Below, piece after piece: positions 34,617 through 46,526 of a DNA stretch of 64,000 nt. The translations under genes were made by a program, and so were the position numbers. Source of the stretch: Telopea speciosissima (taxonomy: Eukaryota > Streptophyta > Magnoliopsida > Proteales > Proteaceae). The first letter of the stretch is position 1; every line of letters starts with the position of its first letter. Location of the stretch: the NCBI RefSeq assembly GCF_018873765.1, contig NC_057924.1, positions 8,618,001 through 8,682,000 of the forward strand, written 5' to 3'. The notes beneath the pieces are model-generated. The model was given only the letters and a program-made list of their open reading frames with translations. It ran no database searches and had not been told where the DNA came from.

Positions 34617-35527
34617 TAAGGGTGTCAATTGGGACGGTTCCTGGTATTTGGGATGGGACGGTACCGGTACCGGTATCAAAAGTGCCAATCCCAGTACCGT
34701 CCCATTTAGTTAACGGGACCAAACCTAGATCCCAATCCAGATTACTAGCGGGATGGGACGGTACCGGTTCTTAAATGGTTCTAGGCACTGTAGAAAAAGG
34801 GAGAAGAAGTTTAATTGTTTCTAACAAGGCAGGTTTATTGGTGTTGTGGAATTTTTTCACTTTCATGAAATCTAAGTTGTCTACTACTTTTTATAAAGCA
34901 ACTTAAATTATGAAATCATAGTTTTACTTCTTCAAACTCCCTAAGATCACATGTAATAAGTTTTTTATTTTTTTAAATCTAGAGAAGTCCTACAAAATGG
35001 AAGAATCTCGTTGTGTTTCCTCTTTGACTTTCCCAAACAAAACTCTATTTATCACACATGTCACATGGTATCTAGTATGGTATGAAGTACGAAGTGCCAA
35101 AAGGAAGAATCTGGTAAATGTAGTTGGTCGAGGGAGGAGGGAGTAGCACTGTAGCAGGTTCCGTGAGGAGAGACTTCAAGCTATGGCTGTTGACCTGTTG
35201 TTCCTCTTCATATTCAAAAGGCAATTAGTGAAATCTTAATGAGTCGCAATTCTAATACCCTTTCTTTTTTTTTTAAAAAAAAAGGATCTTATATACTCTT
35301 TCTTTTTAAACAGTACTAGTAGTTTCGGTACCATCCGGTACCTAATTGGTATTTCGGTACTGGTACCATTGGGAGTTCTGTCCCAGAACCGTCCCATCCC
35401 ATTTATCATTCGGTACCCAAATCAGACACCAGTACCGTCCCATTTACTAATGGGATAGTCCGGTACTGGGTTTTAGCGGGATGGTATTGGGACGATTCCT
35501 GGTTCTGATCCCAAATTGACACCCTTA
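34617..35527. mobile_element. hAT-type MITE (911 bp) upstream of the FYVE gene
   Basis: A perfect 8-bp duplication TATATGAC lies at 34609-34616 and 35528-35535. The ends match as inverted repeats: TAAGGGTGTCAATTGGGA on the left and TAAGGGTGTCAATTTGGG on the complement of the right. Both outer regions are built of GGTACCGGTAC-type words in opposite orientation. No transposase is encoded. The right end is only about 370 bp from the start codon at 35899, so it may overlap that gene's promoter. Confidence 0.85.
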
Positions 35528-35898
35528 TATATGACATCGATTTTCGACCGACCCATTGGCGAAGAGATTCTCTCTTTAGGTGAAGGAAAACTTAATCCGT
35601 ATAATACTCACAACTTTTTATGTTGACAAAAATCGCAAATCAGGGGATTGTTTTCTCATTCCCATCCAATGGTTGAAGGCACGTTCGTGCACCACATACG
35701 GCCGTGCACGAAAACTTTTGTCAATCACAAATGAGTAACAGACGAAGAAGCCACAAAATAGACGACAAGGTACGATTTCACGGAGAAGAAAGGTCGTTCG
35801 CGAAGTGATTTTCGTTTTCTCAATCTTTGGGCTTTGGGTATTTATTTTTCTTCATCACCCTCGTTTTCCCGGCATACCATTTTTCTCTGCCGACGAAG

Positions 35899-38800
35899 AT
35901 GTTGGAGAAGATCGGATTGCCGGCGAAGCCTTCTTTGCGAGGAAGTAATTGGGTGGTCGATGCATCTCATTGTCAAGGATGTTCTTCTCAGTTTACTTTC
36001 ATTAATCGGAAGGTTTGTCCTTTTTTACTTGTTTGATCTCACGATTCAGGGAACCAACTAGGAATTGTTTTCTGATTACTCATATTTCCTATGAAACCCA
36101 TCTTGCAAATAAAGTTGTTTCTTTTCCTTCGTTTTGTTTAGTGGACTGATTCTGATTAGGAAATCGAATTTCTCTCCATCGTTTTGATAACAAGTATAGT
36201 TTCTATAGACCATAGCATTTAAAACTTGGTTTTTATATCTTCTATTGGTAGCCTTCCTAATTTCGTTTGTTTTTTTCTTCTCTGTGAATCGATTTCAATG
36301 AGCATCTTTTGCATTTTCTTTGTATTTGTACTTGGTGAAAGGTTTAATTTTGCCTGAGGTTGAAATCAGTCGAGGTTTCAACATCAATATATAAATCTCT
36401 AACATCTAAGAAATTGTACAGTTAAATTTATTAAGTTTTCCACAAGCTTTTCTTTACTAAGTAGACAATTTTCATGTTTTTAAGAAATATTTCTATGCAG
36501 TGTAGACTTGTGATCCGTGGATAAAGATTTTCTTCATGTTAGACCTGTTGTGAACCATTTCCAGTGACTTCTATGATACTCATAGCATCCCAAATGGTTT
36601 ATATATAAAACATTAGACATATTCCCAAAATTAATCATCCCTTAGATTGCATATTGAGGAATTCACCTGTCATTGAGTTGCTCCTTTGTTGTGTGGTGGT
36701 CCATGGTATGGCTTAATTGAAAAGTGGAGAGGAATTCATTGAGCTGTTCTGTGAGTGGAATAAATTAACAGTTTCATGATTTTGGGAAGTAGATTTGATA
36801 TAGAATGACTCTGCCATATTTTTCTTTTTAACTTTTGAATTTGAGTAGATTTGTTGCTGACATTATAGTGCTTTTTACCCCAACTAGTTGGGATAAGGCT
36901 TTGTTGAGTTGAAAAAACTTTTCACAGATCCTATACTACAACAACAACAACAACAAACTCAGCCCTATCCCAAAACTTAATGGGGTCGGCTACATGGATC
37001 CAAACAAAACAAATTAAGTGAAAACTGAGTTCTAACCCAAAGGGAAAAGAGAGATGGGGAAAGAGAAGAGAAATGAAAAATAGAAAACGCCAATAAAAGA
37101 TGGAAATAAATAGAAAAATGAAAGATGAAAGATAGTAGGAGGAAAGAGGCACAACCCAGCACGACAGGAGTACCTCAGCTAAATGGGGTCTGTTACATGG
37201 ATCCTTGCCCTCCAATAGGCTCTACCCAAGGTCATACTTGGTATAAGACCTAGACTATGCATGTCCTTTCTCACCACTTCTCCTATGGTCATTTTAGGCC
37301 TACCCCTAGGTCTTTTAGCTCCTTCAATCGGAATCATATCACTCCTCTTTACTGGGGCTTCCCTAAGCCTCCATTGAATATGACCATACCACCTTAAGCG
37401 ACTCTCTCGGAGCTTGTCATTGATCGGGGGTGATTCCCAAATCCGCTCTAATATGTTCATTACGTACTTTATCCTTCCCTGTTTTTCCACACATCTATCT
37501 TAACATCCTCATCTTTGCATAACTTATCATTATGACACTTCTTAAGTGCCCAACACTCTACCCCATACATCATAGCCGGTCGTACAACAGTCCTATAAAA
37601 CTTTCCTTTATGGTTTAAAGGAATACGTTGGTCACACAACACTCTGGACTCACCTCTCCACTTCATCCATCTCACTTTAATTCACTGTGAAACATCATCC
37701 TCTATGTCACCTTCTTTACTTATGGTTGACCCCAGATATCTAAAATAGTCACTTTGCAGTATTTCTCTTTCCTCAATTTGCACTATATCCGTATCCATCA
37801 TAGTGTGATTAAAATTACACATCATATACTCCGTCTTTGTTCTACTAATCTTAAAGCCTCTTGTTTCCAAGGTTGACCTCCAAAGCTCCAACTTAGAGTT
37901 AATCTCTTCTTTTGTCTCATCCACCAAAACGATATCATCAGCGAAGAGCATACACCATGAGACCTTGTCTTGAATGTTCTTGGTTAGATCATCCATGATA
38001 AGCGCAAATAGATAAGGGCCTAAGGTTGATCCCTGGTGTAACCTAATCGTAATTGGGAATTCTTTACCCTGACCTACCATAGATCTCACACTAGTCACCA
38101 CGCCCTCATACATATCTTTAATTACATCCACATATTTACTTGATACTCCTCTCCTCACCTGAACATGTCTGATTAAATCTCTAGGGACTCGGTCATAGGC
38201 TTTTCCTAGGTCAATAAAGACCATATGGAGATCCTTCCTACTATCTCTATATCTTTTTGTGAGCCCCTCAATAAGTAGATAGCTTCTGTCGTGGATCTAA
38301 TTGCCACAAAAGCCAAATTGGTTCACCGAGATATGAGTCTCTCTTCTCATACGGGCTTCAATAACCTTCTCCCAAAGTTTCATAGTGTGACTCATAAGCT
38401 TAATGTTTCTATAGTTATTGCAGCTTTGGATATCACCTTTATTTTTGTAGATCGGGACTACAATGCTTCTCCTCCATTAACAGACCCTATCTTAGCAATA
38501 ATTTTCAGCACATAGTTTTAAAAGACAATCCTACAGGAATTGATTCAATTAGGACCATTTTCAAGGATAAGTGACAACTCCTTATAGCTCAGGTATTGTT
38601 GTGGTTTAAGGTACTGTATGATGAAACTTTTTGGTCGAGAGTTTACAGTGAAGTGGTAGATTCTACTACTCTCTAAAGTAGAAGTTTCGTGGTAAATTTA
38701 TGTGGTAATATGACAATATTCTCTTAATTTTTTCTGTGTTCTACTTCTAATATGCAAACAGTTAGATGCACAGTGAGACGTTACATGGGTGTATTGAAAA

Positions 38801-41800
38801 CCTGAAGTACTTGGTAAATTTGGTACAATAATGTTGTAGCTTTAACTTGGATATATAGCCATCTATTATGCATGTGTTTACCCTAACTTGCATCAACACT
38901 ACCTTATTTCTATTCCTTATGTACTTGGTTATTCTGGCTCAAAAACTGGTAATACTTTAATTATGAAGGAATCAAGTTAAAGAAAAACTGAAACTCCTGT
39001 AGTTGATTTGGGGATCACAAAAATGCATAGATGTTGAGAGGAGTCAATGTCCTAGTCTTCTAGAAGTGTTAGATACACTGTTCCCAACAGTATTTTATTT
39101 GGATCAGTTAGGTCCAACATGGTTGTAGATGCTTTACTATCAAATGTGGTAAGGATTCTCTCACTGGTTTAGGCTTTCAGCCGGTATTTTAAGAGAAAAT
39201 TTAGGTTGGCCTTTTTAAATTTTACTTTTTATTTCTGGATGTTAATATTCTGGATTTTCAGCATCATTGCCGCAGATGTGGGGGCCTGTTCTGTAACAGC
39301 TGTACCCAGCAGAGAATGTTTTTACGTGGCCAAGGTGACTCGGCAGTTCGGATATGCGATCCTTGTAAAAATCTTGAGGATGCTGCACGATTTGAGATGC
39401 GACATGGCCATAAGAATAGAACTGGAAGAGGTCTGTTTAAATAACTTGATTCCTGAGTTAGTATAAGTCATGCATATTGAAGCCTAAAATCTCTGTTGAA
39501 ATGTGTTTTAATATTTTAATTTTCACCTGTAAATTTTATAATTTTGTTTCTATTACATCCTAGGTACTTCCAAGTTCCAACACACATTTTAATGTAGTTG
39601 TTCATATAATAGATTTGGGGGGGGGGGGGGGGGAAGCATTTGAAGGAGATAAAAATCACCAGGCTTATTGTCAGGCATGAGTTGCCTTTATTCTTCATTG
39701 AGTATGAGGAGTTTAGGGACTTGATCTCTTCTTACCTTTTTCCAGATTACTCCCATATTAGCCGAAACATATAAATGAATTAGATTTTGAAGTTTTACAG
39801 TATGGAGAGTAAAGGAATCAAGGATTTGCTTAAATCCTTTAATAGGAAGTTATCTCTAACTAGTGACTTGTGGACATCCATCACCAATGATGAATATATT
39901 TCTTTGACTGCTTTTTTCCGAAAAGAAAAAAAGAATTGTTGTTTCATATTAAATCTAATTATTTAATGGTTGTTTTTTGAGCCCAAGCAGTAATCTAAAG
40001 GTGGCTGGGGGTTTGAGATTTGTCTGGCTATGCCGTCAGGGAGAGTAAATTAAACCTCTGGCATCATTCAGAAACATAAAAAAATTTCAAGTTGGGCTAC
40101 AGGCGCCTCTTTTATTAATAATTCAAGCAAAACAGCAGACTGGATCCCTCCTTGTATGGGGAAGGAGTTCTCTTTAGAATATAACAACAACAACAAACTC
40201 AGCCTTATCCCAATTTAATGGGGTTGGCTACATGGATCCAAACAAAACAGAGTAAGGAAAACTGAGGTCTAAATGAAAAAGGCGGATGAAGAGGAGGGAT
40301 GGGAAAAGGGATGAGAAATGTAAAATGGAAAATGACAGATGGAAAATAAAAGAAAAAGAAAAAGAAAAATGAAAATAAGAAGAAAGAGGCACAGCCCAAC
40401 AAGTCAGGAGTAATCTTTACAATATAGTAATCCTCAAATTAGGAACTGAATACAAAATAGAATCTCATTTGGAGGTACTTAACAAAATAGAAACAGTCAC
40501 TAAATTAGAAACTATTACTATATAGAGGAGAATCTAAAGAAAAATAGATGTTATTAAAGTCCCCCACGCAAGGACTAAGAAGATGGAGTAGTTTGCCTCA
40601 TCTGGCCCACGATAGTGGACCAAAGGCCTGGCTTTTGGCTGGCTGGCTGGTTGAGTGGGCTGAGCTTGATGGGCTTGCTGGACCTTTCTTCTCTTCCTCT
40701 GATAGATTGACGCATGAAGAAGAAAAGGACCAAAATTGAATTCAGTAAAATTTATTGTTCATGAGTTACTGTTCACGTGAACTGTAAGATGGGCCCCCAT
40801 ATGGACATCTGGCATGCGAAGGAGTATATAAGCTGATTTACCTCCTATTTTAGTTACTTTCTATTTCAATGTAATAGCTAGTTAGCTAGATTTAGTTTCT
40901 AATTTCAGTTTTCCAGATTTAGAAAATAGGATTGTGATGCAGGACATTTGGTGGCTGCTCCTACTAGCCCTAGCTGAGGCCCAATTAGATACTCCCAAGA
41001 GATACCATCTCAGGCCCAAGCCCAAGCCCTACCAGCCCTGCATTTAATTTTTATTTAGTTATTGCAGTGTAGTTAGTTTTATTTCAGTTTATTTTACAGG
41101 ACCAGTTTCTTTTTTTCTTTTTTACATGTATTTCAGTTTTCATTTTCAGTGGCAGTGTGGTGGGCAGTTATAACCACCCCACAGCAAGTATGTAGACATT
41201 TATTTTCTTTAGAAGGGCTACTACAGCCTCTTTGAGGAGAGATGAATGATGGAATAGAAAAAAAAAAAGGATTCTGAATCTTCTTCTTCGCCCCCCTTCT
41301 TTTATTGGGTTTCTCTCTCTTTAATTCTTTTTCCTTCTTTAAATCCCAAATTCTGCTACTACATCTCCTTTCTTTTTCTTCTCCCTGTTCTTTTAATCCA
41401 TCCCATCAGATTGTCTTTTATTTTTTAGAAGTTTCCAGTTTTCCCATGCAAGGGAGGCTTTTGATTGTAGCTGATTTTTGTTATTGTAAATAAAGAAGGG
41501 CTGTATTCAGCTTCTAATGAATTTGAAGAAAAGAAATTAAGCTTTATGCTTGGCTGTGAGATTTTGCTGAGAGTCAATTGCTCTGAGAGAGAGCTATGGT
41601 GAGAGGCCATGGGTGAGAGACCCTTCTATCTTCTCTCCTCCATTGCCCTTCTTCCCCTTTTCTGTTACTTTCTGGATTCAATAAGGCCAACTGAGGCCTG
41701 TTCTGAGGCTATTGATTGATCATTGATCTCTGAAGTCCTCCAAGTGCTGGTTCACAGAAGCAGGAACTCCACACCTGCAGACTCCAGATCTGGAAGATTT

Positions 41801-44800
41801 CTCTCAGCCACTGCTGCTGCTGTAACTCTGCAACTAACCATTGAAACTGAGAGATATTTGGGGCACAACAACCCCTTATTTTTACAAGTCTGAACCAGTA
41901 CCTGTACTTGAGTTGTGCCTGTGATCCTGACTGGGGTTGGATAGTTCTTATCTAGCCTTACATTATCCTCTCCCTAGCTACATCAGCTCTCCTGGGCTTA
42001 AAATGACAGATTCTAATGTAGGACTGGTTCACAAATAGACAACTAGGAACCTATATCTCATAGGATCACTCTATACTGACAGCAGTAGGTTACAGCATGT
42101 AAAACCAGCAATAGGAAAGTAAGAACAAACCTAACAAGCAGCTAAAATAGGGTCTTTGATACTTAGGTTAACCCTAGGCCTGGTAAGTATACTGTCAATA
42201 ATAATTAATGCAGTTAAGATTGTCCAATTGGGTCCATTGGGCCTCAGAAGACTGTGTTTGAGTTTGTTAGGATACGTAATAGCTAGATAGAATTCTGTTT
42301 TGAGTCTATTTACTTTATCTTTGCACCTAAGGGTTTAAAAAAATGGTTCTCGTATGATCTGGACTCCAACAAGAAACAAGTGGAGCCCATAAAAATATGT
42401 ACTGCAACCTTATGCAAATTTGTTTTGATGTAAAACTTGTTAATTTGACTTCACTTTAGGCTATTTTTACTCTCGCTTTCATAACTTGATCTCAATTTAT
42501 TTGATCGATTAAAATTTTACACTTAAGGTCAGCTTGTCAGAAATGAAGTAAGTTAAAACAGCCAAAAGTGAACATAAGGCAACAAAATTTTACCCTTTAC
42601 TTCCTAACAGTTCATTGAATTGCTTCTCTTTTTTCTTTTTCCGTATCACTTTTCATTTCGAACCAACCGGGCCTTGACTACACTTCTAACCAAACATAGC
42701 CTTAAGGTTCTGTTCTTCTGTGACGGAACTTCCATGTGATTACTTTTTACTCTTCGGCTCCTTTTCTTTTCCTTCTCTACCATTTAATCACCTTTTGACT
42801 CATTTCTTGGGAATTTTTTTGAAAACCTCCTTTTGTTTGATAGTAAAAAGTTCCTTATGTTCTGATGTGGAAAAGTCCCCTCTTTATTTCTCTGGTATAT
42901 AGATAAACACCAAAAGTGATATGCTAAATCTTCATATTAAATTGGTTCAACTTCTAATGTTCTCTTCTCCTCTCATTTCTTCAGGTGGCCCAACACTGAC
43001 ACCAAAATATGAAGATGAATTTCTAAATCAGATTCTTGACAGTGATGGAAAGAACTCATTGCTATCGGGACAAGAATCCATAATTAAATCGACCTCTATG
43101 GGAAGTGCATCTTGTTCAAGTCTAAATGATGAAGCTTTCACTCAGGATGGGGAAGGAGGTTTATCTAGGAGTCACTCTGTTGATACACATGGTAATGCTC
43201 TGAGTGAGACAGGATCTACCAGCCCAGAGGAGTTGCGTCAACAAGCACTTGAAGAGAAAAAGAAATACAGAGTTCTCAAGGGAGAAGGAAAACCTGATGA
43301 AGCTTTAAGAGCCTTTAAATGTGGCAAGGATCTTGAGAGGCAAGCTGAAGCTTTAGAAGTTACATTAAGAAAGAAACGCAAGAAGGCCGTTTCTTCTAGT
43401 AGTCTGGCTGATTTCCAGAAGGTGAAAGATGACTCTAATTCTAAAGAATCTGGCAGAAAGAGTAAAGTTTCTCCTCAATTAGTTAAAGAAGGAAAGGTTG
43501 ACCTTACTGCTGAACTCAGAGAACTGGGATGGTCTGATACAGATCTTCATGATGCAGAAAAAAATCCACCAAAGATGAGTGTGGAGGGTGAACTGTCTGC
43601 TCTTCTTCGAGAAATGCCTCGAAAACCTAATTCAGGTAAGGCAGCTGGTAGCATTGACAAGTCCCAAGTCCTTTCTCATAAGAAGGCGGCCCTTATGTTC
43701 AAGCGAGAAGGAAAGCTTGCAGAAGCCAAGGAAGAACTAAAAAGAGCTAAAGTCTTAGAAAAGCAACTCGAGGAACAGGAGTTATTGGCTGAGGCTGATG
43801 ATTCTGATGAGGAGTTATCTTCTCTGATCCATAGCATGGATGATGAAAAACCAGATGATTTCTCAATTAGCATTGGGCAGGGTCTTGGTTATGGCTTTAA
43901 TGACGTTGTTGACATTCCTGATAATGTTGGTCTTGATGGTAACTTTGAAGTGACAGATGAGGATATGGATGATCCAGAGATGGTTGCAGCCTTGAAATCA
44001 TTAGGTTGGGCAGAAGATTCTGAATCTCATACAGTGCCACAGACTACTCCGAGGGACAGGGAACTTTTACTAAGTGAAGTGCTTTCTCTGAAAAGAGAAG
44101 CGCTTAACCTAAAACGGGCAGGTAATGTTGCTGAAGCAATGGCACAGCTAAAGAAAGCTAAAAATCTTGAAAGGGAACTTGATAAGTCCCAGTTTCAAGA
44201 TGAAATGGTAAAGGGTTTGACCTCGAAAACTGCTGAAAATCCATTGAAGACAACGGAGGTGGATGCAGGAACTAAGGTTTCACACGATATAAATCCTAAA
44301 TTCCCGCAAAAGAGTAAATTAGTGATTCAGAAAGAACTTCTGGGTCTGAAAAAGAAAGCCCTCACTTTGAGAAGGGAAGGACGACTAGATGAGGCCGAAG
44401 AGGAGTTGAAGAAAGGAAAGGTCCTTGAACGCCAACTTGAAGAGATGGAGAGTGCATCGAAAGTGAGGTCCACTGAGACGAATGTTGGTGGCAGGGACTC
44501 TGAACCAGCATACAAACACCAAGACATATCTTCAACTTTGGTTCTTGGAGAAGAAGGAGATGAAGAGGATGTGACAGATCAAGATATGCATGATCCAGCA
44601 TTACTTTCGCTGCTAAATAATTTGGGATGGAAGGATGACGAGATTGAACCTGTGAGGTTGCCATCGAGACCTGTCAAACAGATTGTTGGTCATTCTGAGC
44701 ACATCACTGGTCCATCTGAAACTGAAGCCCCTTTTAGAATCCCAACTGTGGGCCCAAGAAAAAGTAAATCTGAAATGCAAAAGGAACTCCTAGGCTTAAA

Positions 44801-46526
44801 AAGAAAAGCCCTTGCTCTTAGACGCCAAGGAGAGGCGGACGAGGCTGAGGAAGTGTTAAGAATGGCAAAGGTATTGGAGGACCAAATGGCAGAGATGGAA
44901 GTTCCAAAGAGTCAGTTGCCTGGTGACCTTAATAAGGAACCTGCTGGTGCTGGATCTTTGATTTCTGAAGAGAGACATAGAAACAATTACTCTGTGCCAG
45001 AAAATAGAACCACTAAACTCCCCCTGAGGAATCTTGTTGAGGATGAAGATAGTATGACAGGAGATATGCATGATCCAGCATTTCCTTCAGTGTTGAAGAA
45101 TTTGGGATGGAATGATGATTCTGAACCTGTAAGGATGCCAGCGGAAGCTTCAAAGCAAATTGTTGATCATTCTGGACATGGCACTGGCTCTCCAGTAATC
45201 CAAGTCTCTTCTGAGATCTCTGTAGTGGCACCAAGGAGAAGTAAAGCAGAAATCCAAAGGGAGCTCTTAGGGTTGAAAAGAAAGGCCCTTACCCTTAGAC
45301 GCCAAGGAGAGGGTGAGGAGGCCGAAGAAGTCCTGAGGATGGCAAAGGTATTAGAGACCCAAATTGAAGAGATGGAAGCTGCAAAGGAAGTCCCGGTCAG
45401 CCCTAAAAAGGATAAGGAACAGGATGGTCTAGTTTCTTTGGCTGTGCAATCGCAAAACCAAAATAAAAAAGCACAGGAAACTTCTAGGCCAATATTAGAT
45501 GAGTCTCCCACTGTGGAACTTTTTCATCTGGCTAATGAAGAAGTGGCAGAACACTTGTACCTTTTTCCTCAATCAGGCAAATCTCTAAACCCAGTTGATT
45601 TGCTCACTGGGGATAAGTGGGAAATCTCTCAATTACCTGCTGAAGAATTGGAAAGTAAAAGAACCATTAAGAGTACTGACAAGGAAGTTGGAAGCAGGGA
45701 TGCAGTTGGTTCAGAGATGAGAGAGAAATCAGTTCCCTTAAGACCAGCCCATGAAGTGAATTCTGTTCTTGAGCCCAATCTTTATAACAATAACAGTCAT
45801 CTGCAACAAGAGATAGTGGCTCGCAAAAAAAAGGCAGTTTCTTTGAAGAGAGAGGGGAAGTTAGCAGAAGCTCGAGCTGAACTGCAGCAGGCCAAGCACC
45901 TAGAGAAGATTCTAAAAGAAGACCATACCCAGGCCGCTGCAGGCCCTTCTGGTCCTTCAGTTTCTACTACAAATGATGCTTCTGTTAGGCAAGAACAGCG
46001 CAAGACATCAAATCAAGGTCCAAAAGCAATATCAGGTCGTGATCGTTTCAAGTTGCAGCAGGAATCCCTTGCTCATAAACGTCAAGCTCTGAAGCTAAGA
46101 AGGGAAGGTCGGATACAAGAAGCAGAAGCTGAATCTGAATTAGCTAAGGTTCTAGAGCTGCAGTTGGAAGAATTATCTGGTCAAGATTCATTGAACAACA
46201 GTAAATCTATCAAGGAGCCAGAATCAGTGGATGATATGGGTGTAGAGGATTTTCTTGATCCTCAACTTTTATCTGCCCTCAAAGCAGTTGGGTTGCATGA
46301 TGCTCACGTTGTTTCTCAGGTCCCAGCAAAATCAGAAGCTACTAAACTGAATTCTAGTACGAGGGAAAGCTCCTCCAACCAAGAGAGAAGTCAACTGGAG
46401 GAGAAAATCAAGGCAGAGAAGGTGAAGGCACTTAATTTGAAAAGGGCTGGTAACCAAGCTGAGGCCTTGGATGCACTTCGGCGGGCCAAACAACTTGAGA
46501 GGAAGCTAAACTCTTTGGCTTCATAG
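35899..46526 (+). CDS. FYVE zinc-finger protein with long helical-repeat tail (At1g61690-like), 1274 aa
   Basis: Likely a phosphatidylinositol 3-phosphate-binding endosomal protein. Exons 35899-36012, 39262-39430 and 42985-46526 join in frame with GT-AG introns. The FYVE finger (about residues 18-80) is complete: WVVD at 18-21, eight cysteines at 25, 28, 41, 44, 49, 52, 70 and 73, and the basic RKHHCRRCG ligand motif split over exons 1 and 2. The third exon encodes nine copies of a roughly 33-residue helical unit of the type KKALTLRREGRLDEAEEELK, ending LERQLEE, between about residues 180 and 1270; it resembles DM14-type helical hairpins. Between them lies a second short motif (DMHDPALLSLLNNLGW type), five copies. 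The homologue is named from memory of plant FYVE proteins. The introns carry retroelement debris but the frame is intact. A hAT MITE lies 370 bp upstream. Confidence 0.92.
36876..36912 (+). mobile_element. Au-SINE/LINE 3' tail fragment (plus orientation)
   Basis: ACCCCAACTAGTTGGGATAA followed by GGCTTTGTTGAGTTG is the 3' end typical of plant Au SINEs. The body of the SINE upstream is not clear, so this may be a truncated copy. It lies in intron 1 of the FYVE gene, just outside a LINE of opposite orientation. Confidence 0.5.
36934..38518 (-). mobile_element. Truncated RTE-like LINE in intron 1 of the FYVE gene
   Basis: The 3' end is at the left: read on the minus strand it finishes TGGGATAGGGCTGAG and then GTTGTTGTTG repeats, the tail shared with Au SINEs. 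Moving right, the minus strand encodes reverse transcriptase in broken frames: VPIYKNKGDIQSCNNYR near 38450, VFIDLGKAYDRVPRD near 38200, LHQGSTLGPYLFALIMDDL near 38030, the catalytic FADDIVLVDE near 37935, FRYLGSTISKEGD near 37730 and a C-terminal RLRWYGHIQ...RGRPKMTI part near 37400-37290. Endonuclease and most of the 5' half are missing. Frameshifts near 38230 and 37680 make it dead. It lies antisense to the host gene. Confidence 0.8.
39617..39633 (+). repeat. Run of 17 G
   Basis: An uninterrupted G run in intron 2 of the FYVE gene, directly before the hAT transposase remnant. It is pure homopolymer and its exact length is likely to be unreliable in any assembly. Confidence 0.9.
39640..39920 (+). 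pseudogene. hAT transposase fragment in intron 2 of the FYVE gene
   Basis: One frame reads through KITRLIVRHELPLFFIEYEE, then FRDLISSYLFPDYSHISRN, two stops near 39770, then LKFYSMESKGIKDLLKSFNR and KLSLTSDLWTSITNDEYISL. This matches the plant hAT (Ac/ricesleeper-type) transposase segment with the HGLPF-like region followed by the SLTxDLWTS catalytic-core motif. Only about 95 residues remain and nothing recognisable follows. It is a decayed piece of an autonomous relative of the many hAT MITEs here. Confidence 0.75.
40184..40414 (-). mobile_element. 5'-truncated LINE 3' end (231 bp) in intron 2
   Basis: The sequence repeats the 3' region of the LINE at 36934: ACAACAACAAACTCAGCC at the left edge, then GGCTACATGGATCCA, and GAAAGAGGCACAGCCCA near the right edge. 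A 12-bp target duplication with one mismatch flanks it (CTTTAGAATATA at 40172-40183, CTTTACAATATA at 40415-40426). No coding sequence remains. Confidence 0.75.
40427..42984 (+). other. Remainder of FYVE gene intron 2
   Basis: No exon is visible before the acceptor TTTCTTCAG at 42984. Around 40790-42200 the DNA looks LTR-like (GGAGTATATAAGCTG near 40820, long pyrimidine stretch near 41280-41400), but no partner LTR, PBS or protein could be found. An A run interrupts near 41260. Confidence 0.4.

Noticed and set aside
44327..46003. Several minus-strand open frames of 65-115 codons within the large FYVE exon
   Set aside because: They are antisense shadows of the Glu/Lys/Leu-rich repeats, giving Ser/Phe-rich products without family similarity.
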